A stretch of 64,000 bases of DNA. Origin: Spirochaetota bacterium (GTDB taxonomy: Bacteria > Spirochaetota > Brachyspiria > Brachyspirales > JACRPF01). Every line of letters starts with the position of its first letter. The first letter of the stretch is position 1. Below are positions 16,579-24,844 of the stretch, piece after piece. A program made the position numbers and the translations under genes. Below the pieces are notes generated by a model. It was given only the letters and a program-made list of their open reading frames with translations, was not told the DNA's origin and searched no databases. The stretch is taken from NCBI GenBank assembly GCA_038043445.1, contig JBBTBY010000063.1, positions 1 to 64,000 of the forward strand, in the 5' to 3' direction.

Positions 16579-17550
16579 CTATTTGGTACGCGAAAGTGAG
16601 TTTCTGGAGGCGCCCTTATACCAGTCAATAAATCGCCCGAGGCCTTCGTCGATGGATGTCGTCGGTCTGTATCCGAGCAGTTTCTGCGCTTTTGAAATAT
16701 CGGCGTAAGTGATGTCGACATCGCCCGGCTGCACGGGCTTTTCCTGTATGACGGCTTTCTTCCCGAGATGGCGCTCTATCGTCGCGATGAAGTCGTTGAG
16801 CGCTACGGGGCTGTTGTTGCCGAGATTCATTATCTCATACGGCAGTGCCGTATCGATAGCCGCAAGTATCCCTTGTACGATGTCATCGACATAGGTGTAA
16901 TCGCGCTTGCTCGTGCCGTCGCCGAAGCGCGTTATCGTGCGGCCATTGGCGATGGCGTCGGTGAAGAGATACGGCGCCATGTCGGGGCGCCCCGAGGGGC
17001 CGTATACGGTGAAGAACCTGAGCGCGGTGATGGGCAGGCCGTAGAGATGATGGTAGGTGTATGCAATGATCTCGGTCGCGCGTTTCGTCGCTGCGTACGG
17101 ACTTATTGGTTTATCGACATTATCCGTTTCGGAGAACGGTATTTTCTGACTATTACCGTAAACAGATGACGATGATGCAAAGACGAAATTCTTCACATCG
17201 TATTGACGGGCACGATCAAGCAGTGTCAAAGTCCCTTCGATATTCGTTCGCTGATATATGAATGGATCGGCAATGCTCGGGCGCACACCGGCGCGTGCGG
17301 CGAGATGGCATACTGCATCGAATTTATACTGCTTGAAGAGCGCTGTCATGAATTCACGATCGCAGATGTCGGCGCGGTGCAGGGAGAACGATGCGTTCCC
17401 GGCGAATGAGGCGGTATTAGCCTCTTTGATCCGGACATCGTAGTAATCGTTGAAATTATCGATACAAACGACGCGTTCCCCGCGCGCAAGGAGGGCGCGT
17501 ACGGTATGAGAACCGATGAAACCGGCGCCGCCGGTGACGAGTATGGTCAT
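16579..17550 (-). CDS. UDP-glucuronate 4-epimerase-like NAD-dependent epimerase
   Basis: This 323-residue short-chain dehydrogenase has the NAD motif GGAGFIG (7-13), catalytic S-Y-K (SSSSVYG near 127-132, Y152 and K156 in SPYAATKRA) and an early DNFNDYYDVRIK segment characteristic of UDP-glucuronate 4-epimerases. It would supply UDP-galacturonate, or a related epimer, for surface glycans. The start at 17550 follows GGGAG with 7-base spacing. It is on the opposite strand to the polysaccharide locus and separated from it by vapBC, so it may be an outlying member of that pathway. Confidence 0.85.
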   Translation of the reverse strand: MTILVTGGAGFIGSHTVRALLARGERVVCIDNFNDYYDVRIKEANTASFAGNASFSLHRADICDREFMTALFKQYKFDAVCHLAARAGVRPSIADPFIYQRTNIEGTLTLLDRARQYDVKNFVFASSSSVYGNSQKIPFSETDNVDKPISPYAATKRATEIIAYTYHHLYGLPITALRFFTVYGPSGRPDMAPYLFTDAIANGRTITRFGDGTSKRDYTYVDDIVQGILAAIDTALPYEIMNLGNNSPVALNDFIATIERHLGKKAVIQEKPVQPGDVDITYADISKAQKLLGYRPTTSIDEGLGRFIDWYKGASRNSLSRTK

Positions 17551-17617
17551 GCAGGCACTCCCGAGATTATGGTATATCATGATACGGAAAATATGTGAAT
17601 GGATGCCGTCGCTACGC

Positions 17618-17645
17618 TTGACATGCTATCAAATCATGATATCAT
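17618..17645 (+). promoter_or_regulatory. vapBC promoter with overlapping palindrome
   Basis: TTGACA-N16-TATCAT. The -10 box lies in the perfect palindrome ATGATATCAT (17636-17645), and a second TATCAT follows at 17651-17656. This is a likely VapBC autoregulatory operator. Confidence 0.65.
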
Positions 17646-17672
17646 TGTTGTATCATAAATATTGGGTATTGT

Positions 17673-17924
17673 ATGCATGCAATAAGTCTCAGGAACATCG
17701 AGCCGCAGCTTGAAAAAGCGCTTAAAAAGAAGGCGCTGAGCGATAAAACCAGCGTAAATAAGGTCATCATTGAAAGTCTTAGAAAAGAACTGCTTCCATC
17801 GGGGAAAGAACGCCGGTATGACGATCTGAGCGCTTTGGCGGGGACATGGAGCGATGAGGATCTTGAGGAATTCAAGAGCGCTACAGCGGATCTTAATGCG
17901 ATCGACAAGGATCTTTGGAAATGA
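17673..17924 (+). CDS. VapB-type antitoxin
   Basis: This 83-residue protein starts with MHAISLRNIEPQLEKALKKKALSDKTSVNKVIIESL, a ribbon-helix-helix (FitA-like) DNA-binding domain. The C-terminal half is acidic (WSDEDLEEFKSATADL), the usual toxin-neutralising tail. Its TGA overlaps the ATG of the VapC gene. The palindrome over the upstream promoter supports autoregulation. Confidence 0.86.
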   Translation: MHAISLRNIEPQLEKALKKKALSDKTSVNKVIIESLRKELLPSGKERRYDDLSALAGTWSDEDLEEFKSATADLNAIDKDLWK

Positions 17925-18310
17925 AGATCGTATGCGATACATCCGCATACTCTGAGTTCAAAAGGGGCGATGAGCGTATCGTGGACATGATCGCCCGCGC
18001 CTCAGCGATATTCATCCCCTCGATAGTGCTTGGCGAACTCAAAGCAGGGTTCAAGGGCGGACGCCGGGAGCGTACTAATATACACGAGCTTGATCAGTTC
18101 CTGTCCTCACCACGAGTGAATGTTGCTATTGTTTCGGAAGATACCGCGGATTTCTACGCCCGGATATATCATCAATTGAAGAAGGCGGGCTCGCCTATTC
18201 CAGCGAACGACCTTTGGATAGCCGCGATAACGTTCGAATGCGGGGCGATGCTGTTGTCTACCGATGCACATTTTCAAGCCGTCCCCGGTTTGGTCATTCT
18301 TCCAGAATAA
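17921..18310 (+). CDS. VapC-type PIN-domain toxin
   Basis: This 129-residue PIN-domain ribonuclease has all four acidic active-site positions: D6 (VCDTSAY), E39 (LGELKAGF), D97 (ANDLWIAAI) and D115 (LLSTDAHF). The start at 17921 gives the standard ATGA overlap with the antitoxin; a TTG two codons earlier is less likely. It would cleave tRNA or other RNA when the antitoxin is lost. Confidence 0.9.
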   Translation: MKIVCDTSAYSEFKRGDERIVDMIARASAIFIPSIVLGELKAGFKGGRRERTNIHELDQFLSSPRVNVAIVSEDTADFYARIYHQLKKAGSPIPANDLWIAAITFECGAMLLSTDAHFQAVPGLVILPE

Positions 18311-18581
18311 ATGAGTGATATCAGTGCATGGAAACGCTCTGGTCCATGATTCGCACCATGGTGCAGCATGATCTCAAAGCGCGAACCCCCTCCCGCTTGA
18401 ACGGTATACTCAAAAGCGATGTGTGGACGACTTCCAAACGGTTCCAAAACGACTCTGAAACGAAGGTGATACGGACGTGGTATGGATCCGGGATGTATCT
18501 AATGCGTTCCCATGAGGATCCCATCCCCGGTATAAAGGCGGACGGGGGCCGCTTCCCGCTTCTGCCGGTGTATATTCACGC
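18311..18581. other. Intergenic stretch after vapC with no convincing gene
   Basis: An open frame runs rightward from 18328 but has no family resemblance and crosses the hairpins downstream. The stretch contains the second copy of the 15-base word shared with the post-mfd spacer (18449-18463). It appears to be non-coding or decayed DNA at the border of the polysaccharide locus. Confidence 0.4.
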
Positions 18582-18788
18582 TCAGGAACAGGGGGCCTCG
18601 AAAAACCCGTTTTTCTCGACCACCCTTTGCGCACATTTTGATGACAATACTCGAATTTGCTTGCCGCAAATTCGAGTATTTCGAGGTGCGCACAGATTAT
18701 ACCCGGACATCGGAAGGTCACGGGCGGCATCGTTCCAGGTGCGCAATTCTGCCTCATCGATGATCGCAGTCAGTTTAACGAGTGCCAT
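18582..18788 (-). CDS. Small ORF, possible UPF0158-like remnant
   Basis: This is a 68-codon frame on the minus strand. It begins MALVKLTAIIDE, which resembles the start of UPF0158 proteins, and then diverges. A run of G ahead of the ATG could serve as a ribosome site, and TTGCAT-N16-TATCAT lies upstream on the same strand (about 18813-18840). The second half runs through a perfect hairpin and ends in a basic, non-family sequence. It may be a gene cut by recombination, with only the promoter and first codons surviving. Function unknown. Confidence 0.35.
   Translation of the reverse strand: MALVKLTAIIDEAELRTWNDAARDLPMSGYNLCAPRNTRICGKQIRVLSSKCAQRVVEKNGFFEAPCS
18646..18680. repeat. Perfect 15-bp hairpin
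   Basis: AATACTCGAATTTGC and GCAAATTCGAGTATT form a perfect 15-base-pair stem around TTGCC. A second imperfect hairpin (arms near TCGAAAAAC/GTTTTTCTCGA) lies just before it at about 18596-18621. Neither has a U-tract typical of a terminator, so a mobile-element end or recombination site is possible. Confidence 0.7.
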
Positions 18789-18882
18789 GAGCCCCCCTTC
18801 GTTTTCGGGAGGGATGATAGTTGAAATCCAGGAAAATGCAATTTGATGATGCAGCAATCCGCTATACGAAGTGGTGAGCGGT

Positions 18883-18911
18883 TTGACAATTCCATGGATG
18901 CGAAATATGAT
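18883..18911 (+). promoter_or_regulatory. Promoter at head of polysaccharide locus
   Basis: TTGACA-N17-TATGAT, 49 bases before the Wzm start codon. It is the first strong promoter of the locus. Confidence 0.8.
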
Positions 18912-18960
18912 ATTCGCGAGCACCGATAAGGAGTTCCGTACGAACAAGCGAACTGACGGC

Positions 18961-19800
18961 ATGATCATCTATGAACCGAATTCGCGCTCGCGGCTCGGTC
19001 TGTTCGGTGTATGGCGCACCATGGCGGCCGATATCTATACCTCGCGCGACCTCATTGCCCAGATGTTCAAGCGGGATTTTTTCGGCGTATACAAGAAATC
19101 GTTCCTCGGCATTGCCTGGGTATTCATCACACCGCTCCTGGCTATTGTCTCCTGGCTCATCATGAACGCTACCGGCATACTGAAACCCGGTGACGTCGGT
19201 ATTCCCTACCCTGCGTATGTGCTTCTGAGCTCGACCATTTACGGCATGTTCATGGGATTTTATATGGCAGCGCTCGGTACGCTCGATGCCGGGGCTGGGT
19301 TCATCATGCAGGTGAAATATCCGCATGAGGCATTCCTCATTAAACAGGTGGCGCAGTATCTGGCGAATTTCATCATGTCATTCGCCGTTGCCATCGCAGC
19401 GCTTCTCATCTTCCGCATCATACCGCATTGGCAGATAATATTCTTCCCGCTGTTCATGCTGCCGTTCTTCCTGCTCGGTTCGGCGATCGGGCTTGTCATG
19501 ACGGTGGTGAACGTGGTGGCCGTTGAGGCGACGCGTGTGATGAACATAGTGCTCGGGCTTATCATCTACATAACACCGGTCATCTATGCGCCGTCGGTCG
19601 AGAACCCGGTATTGCAAAAGATCATTGCCTATAATCCGCTCACGTATTTCGTCGGTTTTGCACGCGATATGATCGTGTACGGCAAAGCGGAGCATTTTGA
19701 CCGATATCTCATAGCATCACTCGCTTCACTTGTCCTTTTTCTCGCAGCGTGGAACCTCTTCTACGTTTCCGAGGATAAAGTGATAGAGAAAATGATCTGA
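18961..19800 (+). CDS. ABC-2 type polysaccharide exporter permease (Wzm-like)
   Basis: This 279-residue inner-membrane protein has about six transmembrane segments and the ABC-2 permease N-terminal pattern SRDLIAQMFKRDFFGVYKKSFLGIAWVFITPLL. With the following ATPase it would export a lipid-linked polysaccharide across the inner membrane (O-antigen or capsule). ATG at 18961 is the first start downstream of the promoter; longer in-frame extensions would overlap the promoter. AAGGAG at about 18929 is too far away to serve it, so initiation is not certain. It is followed after 22 bases by the ATPase gene. Confidence 0.88.
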   Translation: MIIYEPNSRSRLGLFGVWRTMAADIYTSRDLIAQMFKRDFFGVYKKSFLGIAWVFITPLLAIVSWLIMNATGILKPGDVGIPYPAYVLLSSTIYGMFMGFYMAALGTLDAGAGFIMQVKYPHEAFLIKQVAQYLANFIMSFAVAIAALLIFRIIPHWQIIFFPLFMLPFFLLGSAIGLVMTVVNVVAVEATRVMNIVLGLIIYITPVIYAPSVENPVLQKIIAYNPLTYFVGFARDMIVYGKAEHFDRYLIASLASLVLFLAAWNLFYVSEDKVIEKMI

Positions 19801-19822
19801 CGGGCCACAGGCAAGAGACAGC

Positions 19823-21076
19823 ATGGATACCGATACTGTAATTGAAGTCGAGGGGCTTTCAAAGAAGTTCTGCCGCAGCGTAAAACGCAGTATGTTCTAC
19901 GGTGCGCTCGATATCGGGAGAAGCATGGTCGGTATTCCCTATTCCCGGGAGAAGCTTCGTCCGGGGGAATTCTGGGCGCTTGACAATGTGAGCTTCTCGC
20001 TCAAACGCGGGGAGACGCTCGGGCTCATCGGCGCCAACGGCTCGGGGAAATCGACGCTCCTGCGCCTGCTTACGGGTATTTTTCCTCCCGACAAGGGACG
20101 TATCAGCATTCGCGGACGCATCGGCGCGCTTATTGCCGTCGGTGCGGGGTTCCATCCGCATATGACGGGACGTGAGAATATCTATCTCAACGGGACCATT
20201 CTCGGTATGACGCGGCAGGAAGTGAATGCGCAATTCGATAATATCGTATCATTTGCCGATATCGGTGAATTCATCGATGCTCCGGTATCCACGTATTCAT
20301 CGGGGATGACGGTACGGCTAGGTTTTTCCATTGCTATTCATTCACATCCGAGCATTCTACTGGCCGATGAAGTGCTTGCGGTCGGTGATCTTGAGTTCGC
20401 GCTGCGGTGCTTTCGCAAGATCGCCGAGTTCCAGAAGAACGGCGGTACCATAATCCTTGTCAGTCATTCGATGCAGCTGGTCAAGAATTCATGTCAGCGC
20501 GCTCTCTGGGTACAGCACGGGGCGGTTGCGCTTGATGGCACTGCTGTTGACGTATGCGGACGTTATGAGACAAAGGTCTTCACGAATCAAGGAAGCAGGG
20601 AGGCAGTTGGCACGCGCGTAAATAATGATCCAATGGCACGGATAGTTTCTGTCGATATCGTCGGCAGCGATGGCGTTCACCGCAGCACGACAGTGCACGG
20701 AGAGCCATTCCGATGTAGGATCCGCTATGCGTGTACACGGATCGTACGTGACCCGGTCGTAACAATGAGTATTACTACTGAGAATGGCGCGATGCTCATC
20801 TCGAATTATACGAATTTTGACGGGAGTAAACGGAGATCGATCGATGGTGAGGGCTATATCGACTTTATCATTGAGCGCCTGCCGCTGGCCCCCGGAAAAT
20901 ATTCCGTCACCATCACCTTCACCGAGAACGGGCAGATCTCAGATGTCCTTGACTGGCTTGAGAACTGCTTCACCTTTTCAGTATCGCCGGCAGGATCGAC
21001 ATCATACGGGCTGATAAATCCATTTCCCCGATGGGAATGGAGCCCTGCATTATCGATCGCTGAACGAGTGCGATGA
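19823..21076 (+). CDS. ABC polysaccharide exporter ATPase with C-terminal glycan-binding domain (Wzt-like)
   Basis: This 417-residue protein has an ABC ATPase domain (1-245) with Walker A GANGSGKST (70-78), signature YSSGM (158-162) and Walker B ILLADE (178-183). An extra C-terminal domain of about 165 residues, predicted beta-rich, follows and matches the Wzt_C arrangement. In known O-antigen systems this domain recognises the capped non-reducing end of the glycan before export. The many methyltransferases downstream could supply such a cap. Export of a terminally modified polymer is therefore inferred. Confidence 0.9.
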   Translation: MDTDTVIEVEGLSKKFCRSVKRSMFYGALDIGRSMVGIPYSREKLRPGEFWALDNVSFSLKRGETLGLIGANGSGKSTLLRLLTGIFPPDKGRISIRGRIGALIAVGAGFHPHMTGRENIYLNGTILGMTRQEVNAQFDNIVSFADIGEFIDAPVSTYSSGMTVRLGFSIAIHSHPSILLADEVLAVGDLEFALRCFRKIAEFQKNGGTIILVSHSMQLVKNSCQRALWVQHGAVALDGTAVDVCGRYETKVFTNQGSREAVGTRVNNDPMARIVSVDIVGSDGVHRSTTVHGEPFRCRIRYACTRIVRDPVVTMSITTENGAMLISNYTNFDGSKRRSIDGEGYIDFIIERLPLAPGKYSVTITFTENGQISDVLDWLENCFTFSVSPAGSTSYGLINPFPRWEWSPALSIAERVR

Positions 21077-21086
21077 AGGAGCGCGC

Positions 21087-21758
21087 GTGTTTTTTCCAGA
21101 GCGAATCAAAAATATCCGTCCGGGTGACCGGGTACTTGAGATAGGCCCCGGCGGCTCTCCGCATCCTCGTGCAGACGCGTTCTTGGAAAGGCGGTTTACA
21201 AGCAGAAAAGAAGCGCGATGGCAGCGCGGCAGTGCGAAACCGGTAAAGTACGATAAGCCAGTATTCTTTTATGGGGGAAGTACCTTTCCGTTCAAAGACA
21301 ATGAATTCGATTATATTATCTGCTCGCATGTCATTGAGCATGTCCCTGCGGAGGAATTACCGCTTTTCCTGAGCGAGATGCAGCGGGTTGGGAAACGCGG
21401 ATACCTTGAAGCTCCCAGCTGTTTCTATGAATTCCTTTTTAATATACCGGTGCATCATTGGCTGCTTCATTACCGGAATAATTCCTGGGTGATGCTCAAT
21501 AAAAAAAGTATTTCATACTATCCTATGCAGGATGTTTTTTTTCTGCTGTTGGAGCATGCATACGGCAGGAATAGACAGACTTTGATCGCGGACTTCGCAG
21601 ATTTTTTCATTACCGGACATGAATGGAAGAATTGCATACGATACAACATCGTCAACGACGTGAATGAGTTGCTAACAAAAGCAGATATCCGATATTATAC
21701 GGTATATTTCAAAAGATTTGTCGTCAAACGAGCGCTTGATAATTCAATACTGAAATGA
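21087..21758 (+). CDS. SAM-dependent methyltransferase
   Basis: This 223-residue protein has the SAM motif RVLEIGPGGS (15-24) and a post-I DYIICSHVIEHVP segment of class I methyltransferases. It starts with GTG at 21087, six bases after GAAGGAG. Directly downstream of the Wzt-like gene, it may make the terminal methyl mark recognised by the Wzt C-terminal domain; this is inference from position. The acceptor sugar is unknown. Confidence 0.8.
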   Translation: MFFPERIKNIRPGDRVLEIGPGGSPHPRADAFLERRFTSRKEARWQRGSAKPVKYDKPVFFYGGSTFPFKDNEFDYIICSHVIEHVPAEELPLFLSEMQRVGKRGYLEAPSCFYEFLFNIPVHHWLLHYRNNSWVMLNKKSISYYPMQDVFFLLLEHAYGRNRQTLIADFADFFITGHEWKNCIRYNIVNDVNELLTKADIRYYTVYFKRFVVKRALDNSILK

Positions 21759-21828
21759 TACCATCACTGCAGTATATTTCTGACCATGCAATACAAGACA
21801 ATTCAGGTTGTTATTTAGGAATGGCTTC

Positions 21829-22746
21829 ATGATGGAACTACTGTGCACTTTCCGGAAAGCGCTGGCAGGTTTAGCGTCCCGCCTTTGTATCTCAAAAAAA
21901 GCGATCGCTGAGATCAAGCAGCAGTACGCAGCACTTCCGATGGCAACGGCAGCGACTGGTTCGTGGAAAAAATATTCAGATCGACTAAAACATCTTGTCG
22001 CAAATGATGATGTCAGGAATTTTCTCCAATGGGATGTCATTAAAAGCACAATGTTCATTGAAACGATGGCTTGGACGGAAATTGAGCTGGCGTTCCTTAA
22101 GCGGAGCGAATGGGCGCGATGGGGACGGGTGCTGCGCGAACATTACACTGGAAATCCCGCCAGGTATGCTGCATACTCACGGAGCAGTGCAAATTTGATA
22201 CACCATGTATATCATTTGGCGCGATTTGAAGAGTGCCTCGGTATTGCTCTGCCGAAAACCGGGGCAGTGTTTGAGTTCGGCGGCGGGTATGGTTCACTGT
22301 GCCGTGTATTTCATGCAGTCGGTTATCACGGATATTATTCGATATTTGATCTGCCGGAGCTTGTGTATCTTCAGAATTTTTATCTTCGTTCCCTCGGTAT
22401 TCCTACCGGTGTTCCACTCGGCGGTACACAGCCCGGTGTTCACTCATTTTTTGATGCGACACAGCTCGCCCCCGTATTGACCGAGGTGCACAATGCATCT
22501 CCGTCAATATTCGTTGCAACGTGGTCATTGAGCGAAGCGACCGATGATCTGCGGCAGATGTTCTCATCCGTGATCGGGCGATTCGATCATGTCCTTATCG
22601 CTTATCAGGATGCTTTTGACGGGCGGGACAACACAAGTTATTTCAGGGACATGCAGAAAAACGCACCGAATATACGCTGGGTCAATTGTGAAATAGAACA
22701 TATTCCGGGGAATTTCTATCTTTTCGGGACAAAAAAACAGCAATAA
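21829..22746 (+). CDS. Putative sugar O-methyltransferase
   Basis: This 305-residue protein has a core GAVFEFGGGYGSLCRVFHAVGYHGYYSIFDLPEL that fits the putative sugar O-methyltransferase family seen in glycan clusters. The remaining features are a WDVIKSTMFIETMAW region ahead and a FLFGTKK ending. Tandem ATG codons at 21829 follow AGGA with correct spacing; an upstream TTG is rejected. It follows a small methyltransferase and precedes a two-domain glycosyltransferase, as expected for an enzyme acting on a nascent glycan. Confidence 0.72.
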   Translation: MMELLCTFRKALAGLASRLCISKKAIAEIKQQYAALPMATAATGSWKKYSDRLKHLVANDDVRNFLQWDVIKSTMFIETMAWTEIELAFLKRSEWARWGRVLREHYTGNPARYAAYSRSSANLIHHVYHLARFEECLGIALPKTGAVFEFGGGYGSLCRVFHAVGYHGYYSIFDLPELVYLQNFYLRSLGIPTGVPLGGTQPGVHSFFDATQLAPVLTEVHNASPSIFVATWSLSEATDDLRQMFSSVIGRFDHVLIAYQDAFDGRDNTSYFRDMQKNAPNIRWVNCEIEHIPGNFYLFGTKKQQ

Positions 22747-22758
22747 CACTGGGATTGT

Positions 22759-24798
22759 ATGCCGTACGTATCCGTTATTATTCCAACTTGGAACCGGGCA
22801 CTTACTATCGGGAATGCCGTGCGCAGCGTACTTTGTCAGACATTCACAGACCTGGAAGTGCTCGTGTGTGATGACGGATCGACCGACACCACGATGGATA
22901 TTGTACGCGGCATCAATGATGTTCGTGTTCGTTTCATCCAGGGGCCACGCGGCGGTCGGCCCGCTATCCCCCGCAATCGCGGTATCGCGCTCGCTCGCGG
23001 AGAGTGGATAGCATTCCTCGACAGCGATGACGAGTGGATGCCGGATAAGCTGGAAAAGCAGCTTTCCGCACTCAAGGGATGCAATGAGAAGGCATGCTCG
23101 ACAAACGCCATTCGCATTCTCCCGGATAAAAGCGAGGCCGGGAATTTGCTTGACTGGCAGCGTTCGCCCATCACCTTTGATGTTTTGAATGAGAGGATAA
23201 ATCCAATAATCTGCAGTTCGATCATAGTGCATCGATCATTGTTCGACATTATCGAAGGTTTTCCGGAAGAAGAATATTGCACTGCAGAAGACTATTCGCT
23301 TTGGATGAGGCTTTCGACACAGACAAATGTCATATTCCTTTCTGAGCCGCTTGTTCGTTATTCAGATGATGCCGCACATTCTGTACGCACCACGCGCCCG
23401 GCCGTCTCTGTTCAAAAGCAGTGGCGTGAGTTGGTGAGAACATTTCTCCCGTGGGCGCTAAAACAGTCCGGATCAGAAGCATTCATCGAGCGGATACAGA
23501 AGCTTCGTATATTACACACACTGGAGAATTATCATTCGAGCATGGGCGGTATGTATGAGGTGGTAAAGAGACTTTCTGAGGGTTTGGTGGATCTCGGCCA
23601 CCGTGTGACCGTTGCAACAAATACTCACCCGGATCGCCATGAGAGAAAGATCAATGGTGTGAACATCGTGGAATTCAATGTTCGCGGGAATGCCGCTCAA
23701 GGGATGGAAGGTGATATTGCTTCGTACCAAGATTTCCTTCAGCATTCGAATTTCGACGTGGTAACGAATTTTGCCGCACAGCAATGGGCTACCGATGCAA
23801 TGCTCCCAATCTTGAGAAAGATAACAGCGAAAAAGGTATTTGTGCCGACCGGGTTCTCAGGGCTGCACTGGCCGGAATACCGCGACTACTTTGAAAAGAT
23901 GAAGTCGTGGATGAAAGAATATGACGCCACTGTATTCCTTTCGGATGATTACCGCGATGTGAATTTCGCCCGTGAGAACGGCATTGAAAAGCGCGTACTT
24001 ATACCGAACGGCGCGAGCGAAGAGGAGTTCACAGCGAAGCCGAACATCGATATCCGGAAGAAGCTGAAGATCGGCAAAGATACATTCCTTATCCTTCATG
24101 TCGGTTCTCATACCGGCGTGAAAGGGCATAAGGAATGTTATGAGATGTTCGATGCTGCGGATATTCACAATGGGGTACTCCTTATGGTCGGAAATTTTAT
24201 CGGTGAAGGTCCTGCCGGGACGATATCGTTGAAGCGCCGTATTAAAAACATGATCAAGGCTGTGCTATCGATCTTTGGCCTATATCCGCGTCCGGTACGA
24301 CAGCATGTTGGATGTGCGGAACTCTGTTCGTCTGCTGAAAAACGGTATAGAACTAAATGGAAGCGCGAGCGATGCGGGAAACGGCTAATCGTTCGAAGTC
24401 TTACCCGTGAGGAAACGGTAGCAGCCTATCTTGCGGCCGATCTTTTTCTGTTTCCATCGAATATTGAATGTTCTCCGATAGTGCTGTTCGAGTGCATGGC
24501 TTCACGTACGCCGTTCATTGCTGCAGATGTCGGCAATGCTGACGAGATAGCATCGTGGTCGAATGCGGGGATCGTGCTCCCAACGGAGAAAGACGATAAT
24601 GGGTTTTCGCATGTCGATGTATCCGCCGCCGCCCGGGCACTTGTATCGCTCTATAAAGACGATGATATGCGTCGCAGAATGCAGGATGCAGGATATGCCG
24701 CATGGAAGGCGCGTTTCACTTGGGAAAGCATCACAAAGGAATATGAAAGATTATATTGTGGCCTTGTTGATGAACGTGGAGTCTCGGACAGACGTTGA
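22759..24798 (+). CDS. Two-domain glycosyltransferase (GT2-GT4 fusion)
   Basis: This 679-residue protein joins an N-terminal GT-A domain of family 2 (1 to about 245: VSVIIPTWNR, VCDDGSTD, FLDSDDEW) to a C-terminal GT-B domain of family 4 (about 248-670: SSMGGMYEVVKRLSEGL, IPNGASEEEF, ECMASRTPFIAAD). It would add two sugars in sequence on the cytoplasmic face. The last half of the GT4 domain carries a basic insert (about 495-540). The donors are unknown. It is in a tight series with the methyltransferase before it. Confidence 0.85.
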   Translation: MPYVSVIIPTWNRALTIGNAVRSVLCQTFTDLEVLVCDDGSTDTTMDIVRGINDVRVRFIQGPRGGRPAIPRNRGIALARGEWIAFLDSDDEWMPDKLEKQLSALKGCNEKACSTNAIRILPDKSEAGNLLDWQRSPITFDVLNERINPIICSSIIVHRSLFDIIEGFPEEEYCTAEDYSLWMRLSTQTNVIFLSEPLVRYSDDAAHSVRTTRPAVSVQKQWRELVRTFLPWALKQSGSEAFIERIQKLRILHTLENYHSSMGGMYEVVKRLSEGLVDLGHRVTVATNTHPDRHERKINGVNIVEFNVRGNAAQGMEGDIASYQDFLQHSNFDVVTNFAAQQWATDAMLPILRKITAKKVFVPTGFSGLHWPEYRDYFEKMKSWMKEYDATVFLSDDYRDVNFARENGIEKRVLIPNGASEEEFTAKPNIDIRKKLKIGKDTFLILHVGSHTGVKGHKECYEMFDAADIHNGVLLMVGNFIGEGPAGTISLKRRIKNMIKAVLSIFGLYPRPVRQHVGCAELCSSAEKRYRTKWKRERCGKRLIVRSLTREETVAAYLAADLFLFPSNIECSPIVLFECMASRTPFIAADVGNADEIASWSNAGIVLPTEKDDNGFSHVDVSAAARALVSLYKDDDMRRRMQDAGYAAWKARFTWESITKEYERLYCGLVDERGVSDRR

Positions 24799-24844
24799 GG
24801 AAGTGCACGTATATTTATTGCTTTCCTGATAAGCCTATGATATT

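Noticed and set aside
18328-18846. 172-codon open frame on the plus strand after vapC
   Set aside because: Crosses two hairpins, no similarity recognised, low-complexity composition; treated as non-coding.
21808-21828. TTG start seven codons upstream of the sugar O-methyltransferase
   Set aside because: The tandem ATG at 21829 has a correctly spaced AGGA and gives the expected N-terminus.
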